Of a stretch of DNA of 64,000 nt, positions 28,738-39,931 are shown in pieces. The translations under genes and the position numbers were made by a program. The stretch is from Flaccisagitta enflata (taxonomy: Eukaryota > Chaetognatha > Sagittoidea > Aphragmophora), in contig OZ231127.1 in assembly GCA_965153355.1 (NCBI GenBank), positions 39,494,001-39,558,000 of the forward strand, given 5' to 3'. Within the stretch, counting starts at the first letter, position 1, and each line of letters begins with the position of its first letter. Under the pieces are notes generated by a model. It was not told where the DNA came from. It saw only the letters and a list, made by a program, of their open reading frames with translations, and did not search any database.

Positions 28738-29382
28738 TGATAACAGGGTCCAGAAATGTGTAAAAAGCATGATAAAATTTCATCCACCCGTCACAAGACC
28801 AATTAAAGGATGGAGAATGAGCTCAGTCCATCAAAAATTTTCTCTGGTCAATATTTGGGACGCTACCGATGCATATCTCAGGTCAAAAGGCTATATGAGG
28901 TCAAAATTTTGAAATAGGAAATTTGAGAATCTAATTGGAGATTCAGAATCCTTGTAAAAATCTGCTGAAAGAAAGTGTCTTTCTTTTTTTTATAATTCCA
29001 TCTGGGACGTAGTCAGAATTATCATCAAACATTAAAATAAACCGAATTTTAAACAAAAGAGCAAATTTGACCTAAATATGACCTTTGACGTCAGATTAGA
29101 CTATGTTCTAGTTGGAATATCAAAAAAAGAAAGACACTTTTTCTTGCTACTTTTTTGCAAGGAATCAGAATCTGCCATCAGATTTTCAATTTTTCCATTT
29201 TGAAATTTTGACCTTATGTAGCCTTTTGACCTGAGACGCGCATCGGTAGCGTCCCAAATATTGACCAGAGAAAATTATTGATGGACTGAGCATATTGCTC
29301 AGCCTTTAATTGGTCTTATGAGTTATGACAGGTGGATAAAATTCTATCACGCTTTTTACACATTTCCCCTGTTATTACTCTT
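28738..29382. mobile_element. Long fold-back element
   Basis: Arms of about 255 bp (28738-28992 and 29127-29382) are imperfect reverse complements. Shared pieces include CTGGTCAATATTTGGGACGC, AGGTCAAAAGGCTA and GAAAGTGTCTTTCTTTTTTT. The spacer is about 135 bp. No coding capacity. Confidence 0.8.
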
Positions 29383-29599
29383 GGCCCGGAATAGCAATGT
29401 TATAACTGTAACAGTTGTATGTTGTGTGCTGTATATAGGTAGACAGACGGAGGAACAACATTGAAGATTCAAGAGTTATTCAGGCTCATTGCCAGACAGA
29501 GAATGGGAAAGTGTGAACAACAAACAGAAATGGTTCATTTTGAACATGACTTTTCACGGATTTCATTTTCCGCTTCCTCGATTGTAAATAGGCGCTGAT

Positions 29600-29960
29600 T
29601 AAAGATGAAGGTGAAAGGAAGAGAGGAAAGGAAGCTAGGAAGAAGAATCGGGGAAAAAAGGAAGGAATGAATACAGGTAGGTAGGGAAGGAATGAAGGCC
29701 AAGAAATTAGAAAGTCAGAAAGAACGGAAGGAAGAAAGGAAGGAGAGAGAAAGAATCATGGAAGATAAGCATAAAAATGGAAAAAAAAGGAAGAAAGGAC
29801 GGGAGAAAGAAAGGAACGGAAGTTTGAAAGCATGGTTGAGTGGAAGGAAGGATGGATGGATGGATGGATGGAAACAAGGATTGTAGGAAGGATAGGAAGA
29901 AAGAAGAAATGAAGATAAGAAGGCGGGAAAGAATGAAGGGAGGAAGGAAGGGAAAAGAGG
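29600..29960. repeat. Purine-rich GGAA/GAAG degenerate tract
   Basis: Degenerate AAGGAAGG-type repeats on the + strand, including (GGAT)n near 29850-29870. Translation gives Lys/Arg/Glu-only sequence. Confidence 0.8.
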
Positions 29961-29999
29961 AAGGAGCGAAAGTTGTTGTTGCTGATTTTTTCTTTGCTG

Positions 30000-30030
30000 T
30001 TGTTGATGCTGTTTGTCGTGTTGCTGTTGC

Positions 30031-30062
<32 letters not shown>

Positions 30063-30090
30063 TTGCTGTTGTTTATGATTATGTTGTTTA

Positions 30091-30128
<38 letters not shown>

Positions 30129-30140
30129 GGGTTGTTGTCG

Positions 30141-30190
<50 letters not shown>
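30000..30190. repeat. (GTT)n trinucleotide array
   Basis: GTT/GCT repeats with interruptions TTTATGATTATG and TTTGGGTTG. The opposite strand would encode polyglutamine, but no spliceable exon context is evident. Confidence 0.9.
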
Positions 30191-30191
<1 letters not shown>

Positions 30192-30338
30192 CGGAAGTAA
30201 TTCCTGTTGATATCGTACGATAAATTGTCTTATTACGTCTTTATTATGTTTCCTCACATTATTTGTGACGATCATGCTACTGACAGGCAAATTATGAATA
30301 GCTGCATCCTGTTGGGTTACCCTCCTGAATATGTTTTT

Positions 30339-30575
30339 AGACGCGGGCTAGCGAGTCCTCATGAGGCTTAGGCTTTTTTCCGTCCGTCCATCCGTCTGTC
30401 ACGCTTCAGTTGGATAATCATAATGTGAAATCGCGCATTCAAGATAACGTGTGTTTTAAGAGGGGGGGTGTCGTGTGTGGAAGGGAAGTGTGGAAGGGGG
30501 GGGGGTATGGTAGGATGTTTGTACGCCCATGCCCAATTACCCACCCGTCCACGATGATGTTGTAACCCCGCTTAA
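30339..30575 (+). repeat. Hairpin repeat, diverged
   Basis: AGACGCGGGCTAGCGAGTCC, GTCCGTCCATCCGTC, a G-rich middle, CCACCCGTCCACGATG, and TTGTAACCCCGCTT. The far end lacks GGCCTTGTT, as in the next copy. Confidence 0.7.
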
Positions 30576-30596
30576 ATTGTTCTTCTTTACATTCTA

Positions 30597-30784
30597 AGTT
30601 GCGGACATGAGGCTGTGTCCGTCCATCAGTCCGTCCGTGGGTCCGTCACGCTGAAGTTGAAAAGTGTGAAAATGCGCATTTGATATACGGGGAATCGAAT
30701 GTGATTGAATTTGAGGGTGGGAAGGGGGTGCATCAATGCATGCCCCTGCCTACCCGTCCGCAATGACATTGTAATCCCGGCTTA
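30597..30784 (+). repeat. Hairpin repeat, class A GTTGC subtype
   Basis: The start arm is AGTTGCGGAC and the far-end arm GTCCGCAATG, complementary over eight bases. Both differ from the GTCGC subtype at the same position. It ends TTGTAATCCCGGCTT. Confidence 0.8.
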
Positions 30785-30898
30785 CTTTTACCCTACGCTC
30801 TTTCTGTCTGTCTTTTTGTTCTTCTAAGCATATGTTTGTAAACATATGTCTGTCTCTTGAACTTGAACTTGTCTCTTGCCTCTTCTATCCGTTTTTTT

Positions 30899-31000
<102 letters not shown>

Positions 31001-31185
31001 CCTTCAGCGTGTGTACCATGAGGGTTCCTCCGTTTATCCTAATACGTTTTTTCTACGTCCTCAGGCTCAGTCTGTTATTTTCATCAACAAAATTTGTGCG
31101 ACACTGCGCTTATTTTTTTCGGGTCACCCACACGCGACCGAGTGCGTGTATAATCATGTGCACCTATCACTCGGGTGTATCAAGA

Positions 31186-31893
31186 CAGCTGGGTTTCCTA
31201 CGATTCTAAGAAAAGTAGGAATCTGGGTTAGGAAACTTACGTTTCTAGGTTTCCTAACCCATTTCATAATAGGAAAATGAGTTTTTTCAATTTATCCTAA
31301 AAAGCGCTGCTTCGTTTTATCTGATCTTTTTTGAGGATCACTAACAGTGGGACGACATCCTAATGCCATAAAAGAATAGCATCGCCACTCTGCTTTAAAT
31401 AGATTTAGAATGTGAAAGAAAAAATCCTATCTACTTTTCTTACGTTTCTAGGTTTTTTAAGAAAATACTGCTTATGTTTCTTAGAATTCTAGGTTTCCGA
31501 GGATTTATAATATCAACAAATATGGAAATTTTTTCTTCCTGGTACATTTGATGCTCCTTTTATTGGTTGACTCGCTTTTTAGTTAGAAAAGATTTCCATT
31601 TTCACTGACATTGTAAACCTTGGAAATTAAGGATTCTAAGAAACCTATGCAAAATCTTCTTAGAAAACCTAAGTAGATATTTTTATTTCACTTTTTTTAC
31701 CAACTTAGAGTAGAGTGGCAACGCTATAATTCTATAGCATCAGGATGTTGTTCCGTTGTTAGTAATCACCCAAAAAATTGAGAAATTTGAAGTGGCGCTT
31801 TCTGGATTAAAATGAGAAAAACTCAATTTCCCATTGTAAAGTTAGTTAGGAACCCAGATTCCTAGTTTCTTAGAATTGTAGGAAACTCAGCTG
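31186..31893. mobile_element. TIR element with CAAGA target duplication
   Basis: The ends CAGCTGGGTTTCCTACGATT and AATTGTAGGAAACTCAGCTG are inverted repeats extending about 48 bp (GGAATCTGGGTT / AACCCAGATTCC). CAAGA flanks both sides (31181-31185, 31894-31898). Internal TTTCTAGGTTT motifs repeat. No transposase. Confidence 0.85.
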
Positions 31894-31898
31894 CAAGA

Positions 31899-32014
31899 TA
31901 CAAACAAACCCGATCGAGCAACGATGGTCCTGACTTTGTCACAGCATGTAGTCAATTACACTGAGAAATGGATCAACAGATGGAGAGACTGCTTGAAGTT
32001 CTGTTGTAACCATC
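31899..32014 (-). repeat. Hairpin repeat, class B, fragment
   Basis: It contains AACCCGATCGAGCAACGATG, like the 3' end of the copy at 16133-16476 read on the other strand. The hairpin end is lost. Confidence 0.55.
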
Positions 32015-32431
32015 AACAAGGCCAAGAGATGTCCAATAGATGCGTCCTCTTTAGATGTAAGATATTTTCATACAAATTATTAAGATATAAAGATATTAAG
32101 ATACAATGATATGAAAATATAAAGATACAGAGATAAAGACAAAAATATAAACTGATTCCTCCCTCCCCCTCGCCTCCCCACCCCCCCCCCCACGCCTCCC
32201 CTCCCCACCCCTCCTCCCGCCCCCCCGGCTCCCCACCCCTCCCCCCAACGCCTCCCCACCCCTCCCCTCTCCCCCCACGCCTCCCCACCCCTCCCCCCAC
32301 GCCTCTCCACTCCTCTCCCCCCCGCCTCCCCACTGCCTCCCCACCTCCCAACGCCTCCCCCTCCCCTCCCCCCACGCCTCCCCACCCCACCCCACGCCTC
32401 CACCCCTCTCCCCCCACGCCTTTCCACCCCT
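32015..32431 (-). repeat. Class B hairpin repeat, 3' half (split by LTR element)
   Basis: AACAAGGCCAAGAGATGTCC, GATGCGTCCTCTTTAGATGT and then a C-rich CCCCACGCCTCC array. The same order is found intact at 54670-55490. It is cut at 32431, followed by an LTR start, and the remaining half resumes at 47035. Confidence 0.85.
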
Positions 32432-33205
32432 TGTAAGGGCTCACCTAGAGAGGATGAGGCCTTCGGATGTACAATCATCAGTTTATGAACACATTCATCA
32501 GTCAGAGAGGCAGTCCCGTTCATGAGCGGCGTCTCATGAACGCATTCAGTAGCAACATAACTATCTGGATTGGAGAATGGACATAAGGCTTAGTTAACTT
32601 ATTGGCGATGCGAAGGATGAACGTAGAGACGATAGAATGCAGATGAATAGAGAGATGGCCACGCGGATACAGATGATATAGGGGAAAATTACTGTTTGTA
32701 TATTTACTGGATAACACTAGACGCGTGCAACACTGTGAAAGGCCTGTTGTAAACAACGGAGAAACATATATGTATAAGGAGAAGCGATACACTTGTAAAC
32801 AACAACGGAAGGTAAGCGTGAACGATATCAACACTATCACAAATTAACGATAATCTACTACTCAGTACCTTGGATTGGAATGTCCGGCGGTCGCAGTAAG
32901 CTTGACCTCGATTCTATCCTCTAAGGGTATGGTTTCTTAACAATGTTACCCTCGGGTGATTTGTTGAATTTTGGTAACAAAGGTAATAGACATTAGCCCT
33001 TAACTATTTTGGTAAGGAGTTTTCTTTTGGGTTAGAGTGAGAGGGATTGTTACTCAAAATCTGTTTTATGGAAAACTAGGAGTGATGCGCGTAGTAACTA
33101 GTCAGTGAGGGCTCACAAGGCCCTCTTCCATTTATTTTAGTTTGGGTATAGTGAGGGATGTTGTTCCACCTATCATTTATATAACTAATCAACGTGAGTC
33201 TTACA
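32432..33205 (-). repeat. 3' LTR
   Basis: 774 bp with TG...CA type ends. Its outer 120 bp equal 41839-41958, and its next 304 bp (32552-32855) equal 46701-47004. On the - strand the bases before it are GGCCCGGAGGAGC, a weak purine tract. Confidence 0.85.
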
Positions 33206-33970
33206 GCTCCTCCGGGCCTTCCATTTGCACGTCTCGGGCAACAAAGAAGAAAAGACCAACGCGGGGGAATGGGGGAGGAAAGTTCCTATACGCGCGTGGC
33301 AGCATCTTGAATATAATGTTGTGACTTGTACAAACGAATCATAGTTAAAAGATGAAGACGGGAAACACGTAACCAACGGCGATTAACAGCGACGGCGCGA
33401 GGATGTAAAGAAAACTAACCAGACGTAAGATTAACTGAAACGTGAGAAAACCATACGATGTCAACGGTAATAATATGTATAACAACAACAGCGACTAACA
33501 ACGTCCGGTGTAACGATGTTAAAGATGACGAGATCGGATCATCAGCGATAGTGAGAACTAAATTCGGCGACCATGATGGCAAGAATTAGCACGGAGCAGT
33601 GACTAAGAATATGACGCGTAAACAACGACGGTTAACGAAGATCGAGGCACGATTCTAAAGAACAATGACTTATAACCCAAAGACGCATATCACAATGCAA
33701 GAAGACTAATTTAATGTCATGCAGACAAAGAAGAGAGAATGTTAAATATTTTTTTTCTTTTGATTTTTTTTTTTTTGAAAGGTTAGCATCTTTTTTTTTC
33801 TATCTCTTAACTTGTCAATTCTCTTTTATTTTGTTATCTTTTCTTTCTCTCGTATATCTTCTTTTTTTTTTTTTTGTCTGCTATCTTGGTTTTTTTTTTT
33901 TTTTGTTTTTTTTTTCTGTTTTTTTTTTTTTTGAAAGAGCAACATGGACAGGAAAAGTACAAGAACAATA
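33206..33970. other. LTR-element interior without gene
   Basis: Mostly unremarkable, ending in T homopolymer runs (33760-33931). Confidence 0.55.
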
Positions 33971-34429
33971 TTAATGACGACGACGTTTGGAGTCTTCCTT
34001 GGAATCCCGACAAGAGGCGTAAGTGACCTCACGCATCGGAGAGTAACGGTCATGATGACCAGTGTCCCTGGAACTGTGAGAGCGAGAATGCCCCGCATCA
34101 CGCTGACGATCGCGTGAGGGGCTGGAACGATGACGTTTCGACCTATCTTCCCGATCACGTCGATCCTCCCTCTCCCGCTGGCGACTCGACTCGGCGCGAG
34201 AACGCCGCTCTTCATCCCGCTGGCGTTCCGCGGCGACGCGGCGTCGCTCCGATTCGATCGCTTTCTTGCTCTCCTCATGGCGCCGCTCCATTTCTTCCCG
34301 TTCTTCCTGAAAGCGGCGCTCGGCTTTCTTCCGATCTTCTTCGATGCAGCGCTCCTGCTCGATTAGCGCCGCCTCTCGTTCGCGGCGCTCTTCCTCCGCT
34401 TCTTCCGCCTCGCGACGCCGCTGCTCCTC
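33971..34429 (-). pseudogene. Arg/Glu/Ser-rich frame downstream of gag, same frame after a TGA
   Basis: Immediately after the gag-like stop, the same frame stays open for about 150 codons. It reads EEQRRREAEEAEEERRERER and continues through MERRHEESKKAIESERRRVA to an RS-rich end (SPSRDRQRDAGHSRSHSSRD). It looks like a charged coiled coil plus RS domain, not like pol. It could be reached only by readthrough or if the TGA is a mutation. No function assigned. Confidence 0.5.
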
Positions 34430-35974
34430 TCAATCAGTTTTACGATGGGGGCTGCGCTTCCAAATGGTCCAGGCATCTGCTGAGAGGAAGGTGGGCAGCC
34501 ATTTGAGATTGTATCTATGGTGCCTCCTTTTGGAATGTGGGTTATGACACCTGTTCACTGCATCCTCAAATTTGGTGATGAAGATGTCAAAGTCTCCACT
34601 CTTTTGGTCTGTGGAGTCAAACTCTTTGACACCCGTCAGAGTCTTGCAACGGAACTCCAGAGTTTCCCTGTTGTCTGCGTAACCATCGTCATCATCATCC
34701 TCTTCCGAGTCTGAATGACGCGGCTGCAGGACACCCGTGGGTGGCGTTTCCCTTGCATTACGAGTGCGCTGGCGCCCTCGGCCTCTGTTGCTTCCACTAC
34801 CACCAGAGACATTGCCTCCGATGTTAGAGCGCGAGGCGCTGCTGTCATCATCAGAGTCATCAGCATCTCCACGTGGCCCCCTTGAGAGGCGAGCCACAGC
34901 TCTAGTGCGCGGGCGAGCAGCTGGATCTGCTGGTGGCTGGGTGAAGGGTGCAGTGTAGGGCTGAGCTTGAGATGTGGCAGCCATGTTTTGTTGTGGGAAA
35001 GCCTGAACAGGCAACCCTTGTTGCTGCTGCTGTGGGGCGACGGTAGCGGCTGCCAAATATGGCTGCTGAGGAAACCCCTGAGAGGGTACCCCTTGAGTTG
35101 GAGTAGCTGGGCTGTTGCCCTGCTGCAGTAGCCCTTGAGATACCAAGGCGTGAGCATTCAACTGTGCACTTGCCTGAGGTGGGGCAGAGGGACCCCCACC
35201 CGATATGGGAGTGCTGTGGTGGGCCCACACTGTGTTCACCCGTGTCCCCGATGTAGGAAGTGCCGGGGCAGCTGGAAGGCTCCCTGCCACTGCTATGGCT
35301 GGTATCGATGGAGGTGCATTCAGCAAAGCTCCCGAAGCGGTTGACCCGAATGGCTGCCCCTGAGTGGGCATTGCCATACTTGATGAGCCAATAGGAGGTT
35401 GTCCTGCTGGAGCCTGGCCTGAAGTAAGAGGTTGGGCGACCGGAGCCCCAAGTCCCCCCTGCTGTTGCTGGAGAGGAGGAGCCCAGCCTGTGATGTTAGG
35501 CACTGAGTTACCTTGAGCCACGCTTGACATCAGTTGATTGAAGGCTGTCATCATGGTCCTTATTTGGTCCTGCATTGCCTGCATCTCCGCCGCCCAGTTT
35601 GGTGGCGGAGACTGCGGATTTAGATTTTGCCCACTGCCCACAGCAGCCTGGGCAGGTAGCGAGTTGCCTCCAGTGTGGTTGCCAACAACGCCAGTGCCTG
35701 GTTGATTAAATAGGGTGTTGGTTCCAGTGCCTGAAGTCGTGACCAGAGCACCTCCAGGAGGAGCGGCTGGATGGTTGCCTCCCAGAGGGTGGTTTTGATT
35801 CTGATTGTTGCCTAATGGATGAACTTGGCTGTGGTTGTTACCTGGATTGAGAACTTGATTACCACCAGGAGTAAGATTTGGATTGGCTCCAGGAGCAAGA
35901 GTTGGATTGGCTCCCGGAGGGACCTGCTGTCCACCCGGAGGACCCGTGTGCCCTCCGGCTCCATTCGTCATCAT
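34430..35974 (-). CDS. gag-like protein of the LTR element (probably truncated)
   Basis: 514 codons. The first ~370 residues are Gly/Pro/Gln/Asn-rich with repeats such as GGNQVLNPGNN and PLGNNQNQNHPLGGN. Then come an RGRGRQRTRN basic patch and an acidic SEEDDDDD stretch. The last ~60 residues read FDSTDQKSGDFDIFITKFED, AVNRCHNPHSKRRHHRYNLK and WLPTFLSADAWTIWKR, resembling the start of a retrotransposon capsid domain (F-x-x-F, then L-x-x-x-L-x-x-x-A-W). The frame stops at TGA just where the capsid should continue, and no zinc knuckle is present. Its position between a tRNA-Gly-type PBS and the 3' LTR supports a gag role. Confidence 0.65.
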   Translation of the reverse strand: MMTNGAGGHTGPPGGQQVPPGANPTLAPGANPNLTPGGNQVLNPGNNHSQVHPLGNNQNQNHPLGGNHPAAPPGGALVTTSGTGTNTLFNQPGTGVVGNHTGGNSLPAQAAVGSGQNLNPQSPPPNWAAEMQAMQDQIRTMMTAFNQLMSSVAQGNSVPNITGWAPPLQQQQGGLGAPVAQPLTSGQAPAGQPPIGSSSMAMPTQGQPFGSTASGALLNAPPSIPAIAVAGSLPAAPALPTSGTRVNTVWAHHSTPISGGGPSAPPQASAQLNAHALVSQGLLQQGNSPATPTQGVPSQGFPQQPYLAAATVAPQQQQQGLPVQAFPQQNMAATSQAQPYTAPFTQPPADPAARPRTRAVARLSRGPRGDADDSDDDSSASRSNIGGNVSGGSGSNRGRGRQRTRNARETPPTGVLQPRHSDSEEDDDDDGYADNRETLEFRCKTLTGVKEFDSTDQKSGDFDIFITKFEDAVNRCHNPHSKRRHHRYNLKWLPTFLSADAWTIWKRSPHRKTD

Positions 35975-36613
35975 GGACGTGTCTGAACTCTATCCAACCG
36001 TGAAGAAAAACAAACACAAATGATAAAATTGTACCCGGATGGTACAAAGCAGAGAACTGCTGATTTTGATTGGTGTGTTGAGAGGGATGAGAGTAAAACG
36101 AAGTTGATAAAAGATGAGATCGCGCCAGCACGATGATGTCGCCTTTCACCAAGGGATTCGAAACGGAAGCCACAAGTTTTTATAAATTTTCACAACTGTT
36201 TTTACCAAAAGTCACGAATCTCCTATTTTTAAGAGTGAAGCACGCGTCTATTTAATAAAGTTAAAAGAATATCCAGTATCAATGTTTCCAATTTCAGATT
36301 CACACTTCAACCACACGCGAAGCAAGCGCATGAGCAATTACTTCCTTCGCCGGGTCCTTGGTCCCAAGAAATGAGACAAAAATAAAAGAAATTCTATTAC
36401 CTTAATTTTTTCTCATACCGTGTTTCATCAGCCAGTGAGAATCATTTCAAAGAATCTGATGGAATTGGGCTGCTTCTTTCGCAAAATTCGAAATGAGAAT
36501 CAAAATATTTATCCAAGCGCCCTATTCGCCTTCGGAATTACTCAAGAAAGATGAACTCTTATCCTGAATAAAAACTTATGTTCTTGTTGCAAAGCGATGC
36601 GATCTCTACCATA

Positions 36614-37031
36614 CACTCTTTTCTTTGACTAAGAACCTTGTTTATAAGAACATTGAGGCTCAGATTTGGAAAAAAATAAGAACAATCATAAAAACATTGT
36701 CAGCCTCACAATAGGAGGATTATAAGAATACTCATTCTATTTTTGCTCTTGATTAATGAGGGAACTGCTGTAAATAAAAACAAAAATTGTTACTGTGTTA
36801 TTATTATAGATTACATCAATCAGTCTTACATTTAAATTTGATTGTTTTGTGATTAATATTTTATTTCTTATGTCTTTTTAATTAGCAATCAGAATTAGAC
36901 CATTCCTGTATAAGCTGATATCTAAAAAAAATAAGAACATCCTAAGAACAATTTGAGCCTCAAATCGCTCTAAAAATAAGAACATTGAGCCTCAGGAAAA
37001 AATATCATGTTCTTATAAGAAAAAAAGAGTG
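36614..37031. mobile_element. ATAAGAACA-type MITE, copy 1
   Basis: The ends CACTCTTTTCTTTGACTAAG and CTTATAAGAAAAAAAGAGTG are inverted, with TA at 36612 and 37032. The interior repeats ATAAGAACAT and GAGGCTCA motifs. It is homologous to 51299-51719. Confidence 0.8.
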
Positions 37032-37702
37032 TAGTTTTGAAAATTGCGACTTTATACAAATTAGCATTATGAGCTCTACCACAAATTCCCATCGGCGGAG
37101 CTTACATTAATATCATCTTTCGACAATAACTCTCTAAACAGTGCCGTAGCTTGCGCCTTTTGATTTAAGAGAAAATGCATCACCAATTGATAGAAAATCG
37201 TGTTCATGTTTAAAATGAGACGTTTTTTTAGCTTTGAAAATGACGAAAATGTTTCAACAAGCAAATCATAGGATTCAGCAGTTCAGATGCTAACTAAACA
37301 AAGAGGGAGAGGGGAAGATGAATGAGAAAACTCGCTGCCTCTGCAGCTTCTAAAAAATTATGGTAATTTCAAGCCACAATTTTTCATTAATTGTAGATCT
37401 GTCAATATGTAGAGTCGATGATTTGCCGATGTATCCCTTGCAACAAGGGCACCAATTTCACGGCATTTCCTTAAACATGCAGAATGCAAACAGCGCAATC
37501 TTTTGTTCGGCAACAGCTGAAGTCCCTGAAATGGAGAAATGAAAAAAACAATTTTCATCACTGCCCTTGCCCACCCGCATGTAACATCGGTAGCCTTGCA
37601 TCCGGCTTTATTTTGCAATGACTCTGTTAATAACTGATAAAATTCGTTAGTCCCTTGACATTCGTTATTGCGGAGTTTAACTGCAGTTTGATGCAACTTT
37701 TT

Positions 37703-37892
37703 AGTCGCGTGCTACGCGACTCTACAACCCGCTTTGACGGCCCGTCGGTCCATCGGTCCGTCCGTCGGTCACACTTTACTTTTTTTGGGTTTTTGCGGTC
37801 TTTGGCCTCGCTGCTCCTGCCAAATGATGGAGGCCTCAAATATGGCCCCGCCCACCCGCACGCGACTTGGGTAGCCGTGAATCCGGCCTTGT
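37703..37892 (+). repeat. Hairpin repeat, class A, near-consensus
   Basis: AGTCGCGTGCTACGCGACTC, TACAACCCGC, GTCGGTCC runs, GCTCCTGCC, GCCCACCCGCACGCGACTTG and ATCCGGCCTTGTT. AGTCGCGTGC and GCACGCGACT are exact complements. Confidence 0.95.
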
Positions 37893-37976
37893 TTTTCATC
37901 GTTGTCCTATCTTAGAAGTTTAAAAATGCCTCTTAAAATTTCAGATTAGTTCATGTAACAATTTTAAGTCACGTTC

Positions 37977-38166
37977 TATGTGACTCTACACCCCACTTTG
38001 TTGGTCCGTCTGTCTGTTCATCCGTCAATCCGTCCATCACACTTTTACTTTTTCGGCATTTAAAAGTTTTTTTGCCTTACTGCTCCTGCCTTAATGCTAT
38101 ACTAACCTCAAATATGGCCCCTGCCCACTCGCACGCGACTAGGGTAGCCGTGTTTCCGGCCTTGTT
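37977..38166 (+). repeat. Hairpin repeat, class A
   Basis: AGTCACGTTCTATGTGACTC, TACACCCCACTTTG, CCCACTCGCACGCGACTAGG and TTTCCGGCCTTGTT. The hairpin itself is compensated (GTCAC / GTGAC). Confidence 0.9.
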
Positions 38167-38514
38167 ATACAAGATCCTAGAAAAGAATAAGGTTTCAAAA
38201 CGCTTGCTTGAACATTAGAAGCATTGTCGTTATTTTACAGTTAAATAATGTTCTTGAAAACACACCTGTAACAAAATTTCGCCTGTAAATGAGTAAATTT
38301 CAAGCCCCTTCAAGGAATTTCTTTCTTTCCGTATGTTGGACACAAGAAATCTGGCTATAACAAAATATTTTGATAGTTAATACAATTTTCCATGGTAGTT
38401 CTCTTTTAATGGCATCACCCTGTTTGCGTGCGGATGGGCAGAGGCAGTAATGCAGGGGGGCAGTCACATTTTGGCAGAAGCAGCAACGCAAAAAAAAAAA
38501 AAGAAAAAAAAACC

Positions 38515-38673
38515 AACAAGACCGGATACACGGCAATACAGTCGCGGACGGTTGGGCGGGAGCGGTAGTGCGAAAACCGATCCGAATTCAAAAATGTTAC
38601 GGGACGGACGAACCGACGGACCGCGGACCGACCGACACGGCAAGGTGTAGAGTCGCGTGTCCGCGTCTAAAAG
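38515..38673 (-). repeat. Hairpin repeat, class A GGAC subtype
   Basis: On the - strand: AGACGCGGACACGCGACTC, TACACCTTGCCGTGTCGG, then CCAACCGTCCGCGACTG and GTATCCGGTCTTGTT. The GCGGAC arm pairs with GTCCGC at the far end. Confidence 0.9.
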
Positions 38674-38915
38674 AAGGATCAACAAATGTAATAGTAGGTT
38701 TTATAAATAGTATCAATGGACCAGCGTGACTTAAAAACTAAGACGACCTGTTTCTAAAATACATTGAAGTCCTTGATAACGATTCCTCCTCCTCCGGCAT
38801 CCTGATTTTCCTCTTGTATCGCTGGCAATGAAAGTAGAAACAAGTGACACCAATGGCAGAGGAACTAGAAACCGACCGCTAGTTCTGCAGTTTAGCTAAG
38901 CATAAATTCAATTTT

Positions 38916-39079
38916 AGTCGCGTGCTACACGACTCTGACCCGCTATGTCTGTCGATTGGTCGGTCCGTCCATCGGTCGGTCCGTCTACAATAGCTTTTTT
39001 CGGCGTTTACGGGTGGTTTTTGCATCACTGCCTCTGCCCACCCACACGCAACTTTAGTAGCCGTGTATACGGCCTTGTT
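38916..39079 (+). repeat. Hairpin repeat, class A
   Basis: AGTCGCGTGCTACACGACT, GACCCGCTATGTC, GTCGG runs, CCCACACGCAACTTTAG and ACGGCCTTGTT. Confidence 0.9.
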
Positions 39080-39423
39080 TATCATTAGCGTAGATTCATT
39101 GGTACCTTTGTTACCTTTCTTTGGCTGCTTTCGGGGATCTGCGGACAGAACCGTATCCAAAATGTGTCACACTGATATTACACATTTTATTGACAAGTTT
39201 GAGGCTTATGATCTAAAGGGAATTAATTTGACTTTCAGACAACGCATAATGAGAAATGTAAAGTCAATGTTTAGTCAGATCACTTGAGTTGGTAAAAAAC
39301 AGTGTGACATATTGTGGATATGGTTCTTAATTTCAGCCCCCGGTTTCCCGAGAGCAAACCCTGTCTTTGTTTTCATTTTCTTCTTTTTTTTCCTTTTATA
39401 TTTTTTTGCTTGTTTCTTTTTAG

Positions 39424-39556
39424 TCGCGTACACGCAACTACACTTTTCCGTATCAGTCGGACCGTCCATCCGTAAAGTTTTTGAATTATGAGCGGTTTTT
39501 GCATTACTGCCCCTGCCCAACCGCTCGCGACTGTCCTGCTGCATATCCGGCATTGT
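39424..39556 (+). repeat. Hairpin repeat, class A
   Basis: AGTCGCGTACACGCAACT, TTCCGTATCAGTCGGACC, GCCCCTGCCCAACCG, CTCGCGACTGTCC and ATCCGGCATTGT, followed by a TTTC array at 39582-39655. Confidence 0.8.
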
Positions 39557-39580
39557 ATTCTTTCTATCTTTTATTAGTTT

Positions 39581-39652
<72 letters not shown>

Positions 39653-39660
39653 TCCTTTTA

Positions 39661-39841
39661 AGTTGCGGACACGCAACTCTATAAGAGAGTTGATCCGTTG
39701 GTCCGTGGACTCGAGTCAAAAAGTTCGGGAATGAGCTTTTAGGTACATTTTGTATATGTGTGTTGGGCCTGGGGTGATGATGGGAGTTGGATGCCCCTGC
39801 CCATCCGTCTGCAACAAAATTGTAACCCTGCGTCACTTGTT
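39661..39841 (+). repeat. Hairpin repeat, class A GTTGC subtype
   Basis: AGTTGCGGACACGCAACT, TATAAGAGAGTTGATCCG, GCCCCTGCCCATCCG, then GTCTGCAAC, the GTTGC-matched inverted arm, and ACTTGTT. A TTTC array follows at 39842-39950. Confidence 0.85.
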
Positions 39842-39864
39842 TTCTTTCTTTCTTTTTTTCTTTT

Positions 39865-39931
<67 letters not shown>

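Noticed and set aside
29715-30290. - strand polyglutamine frame
   Set aside because: GTT array translation followed by purine-rich repeat translation. No splice context or similarity to a gene.
32013-32523. Overlapping - strand Gly/Arg/Glu/Trp-rich frames
   Set aside because: They arise from the C-rich repeat block and run into the LTR.
34114-34506. + strand open frames opposite the gag region
   Set aside because: Shadow frames of the biased - strand coding sequence.
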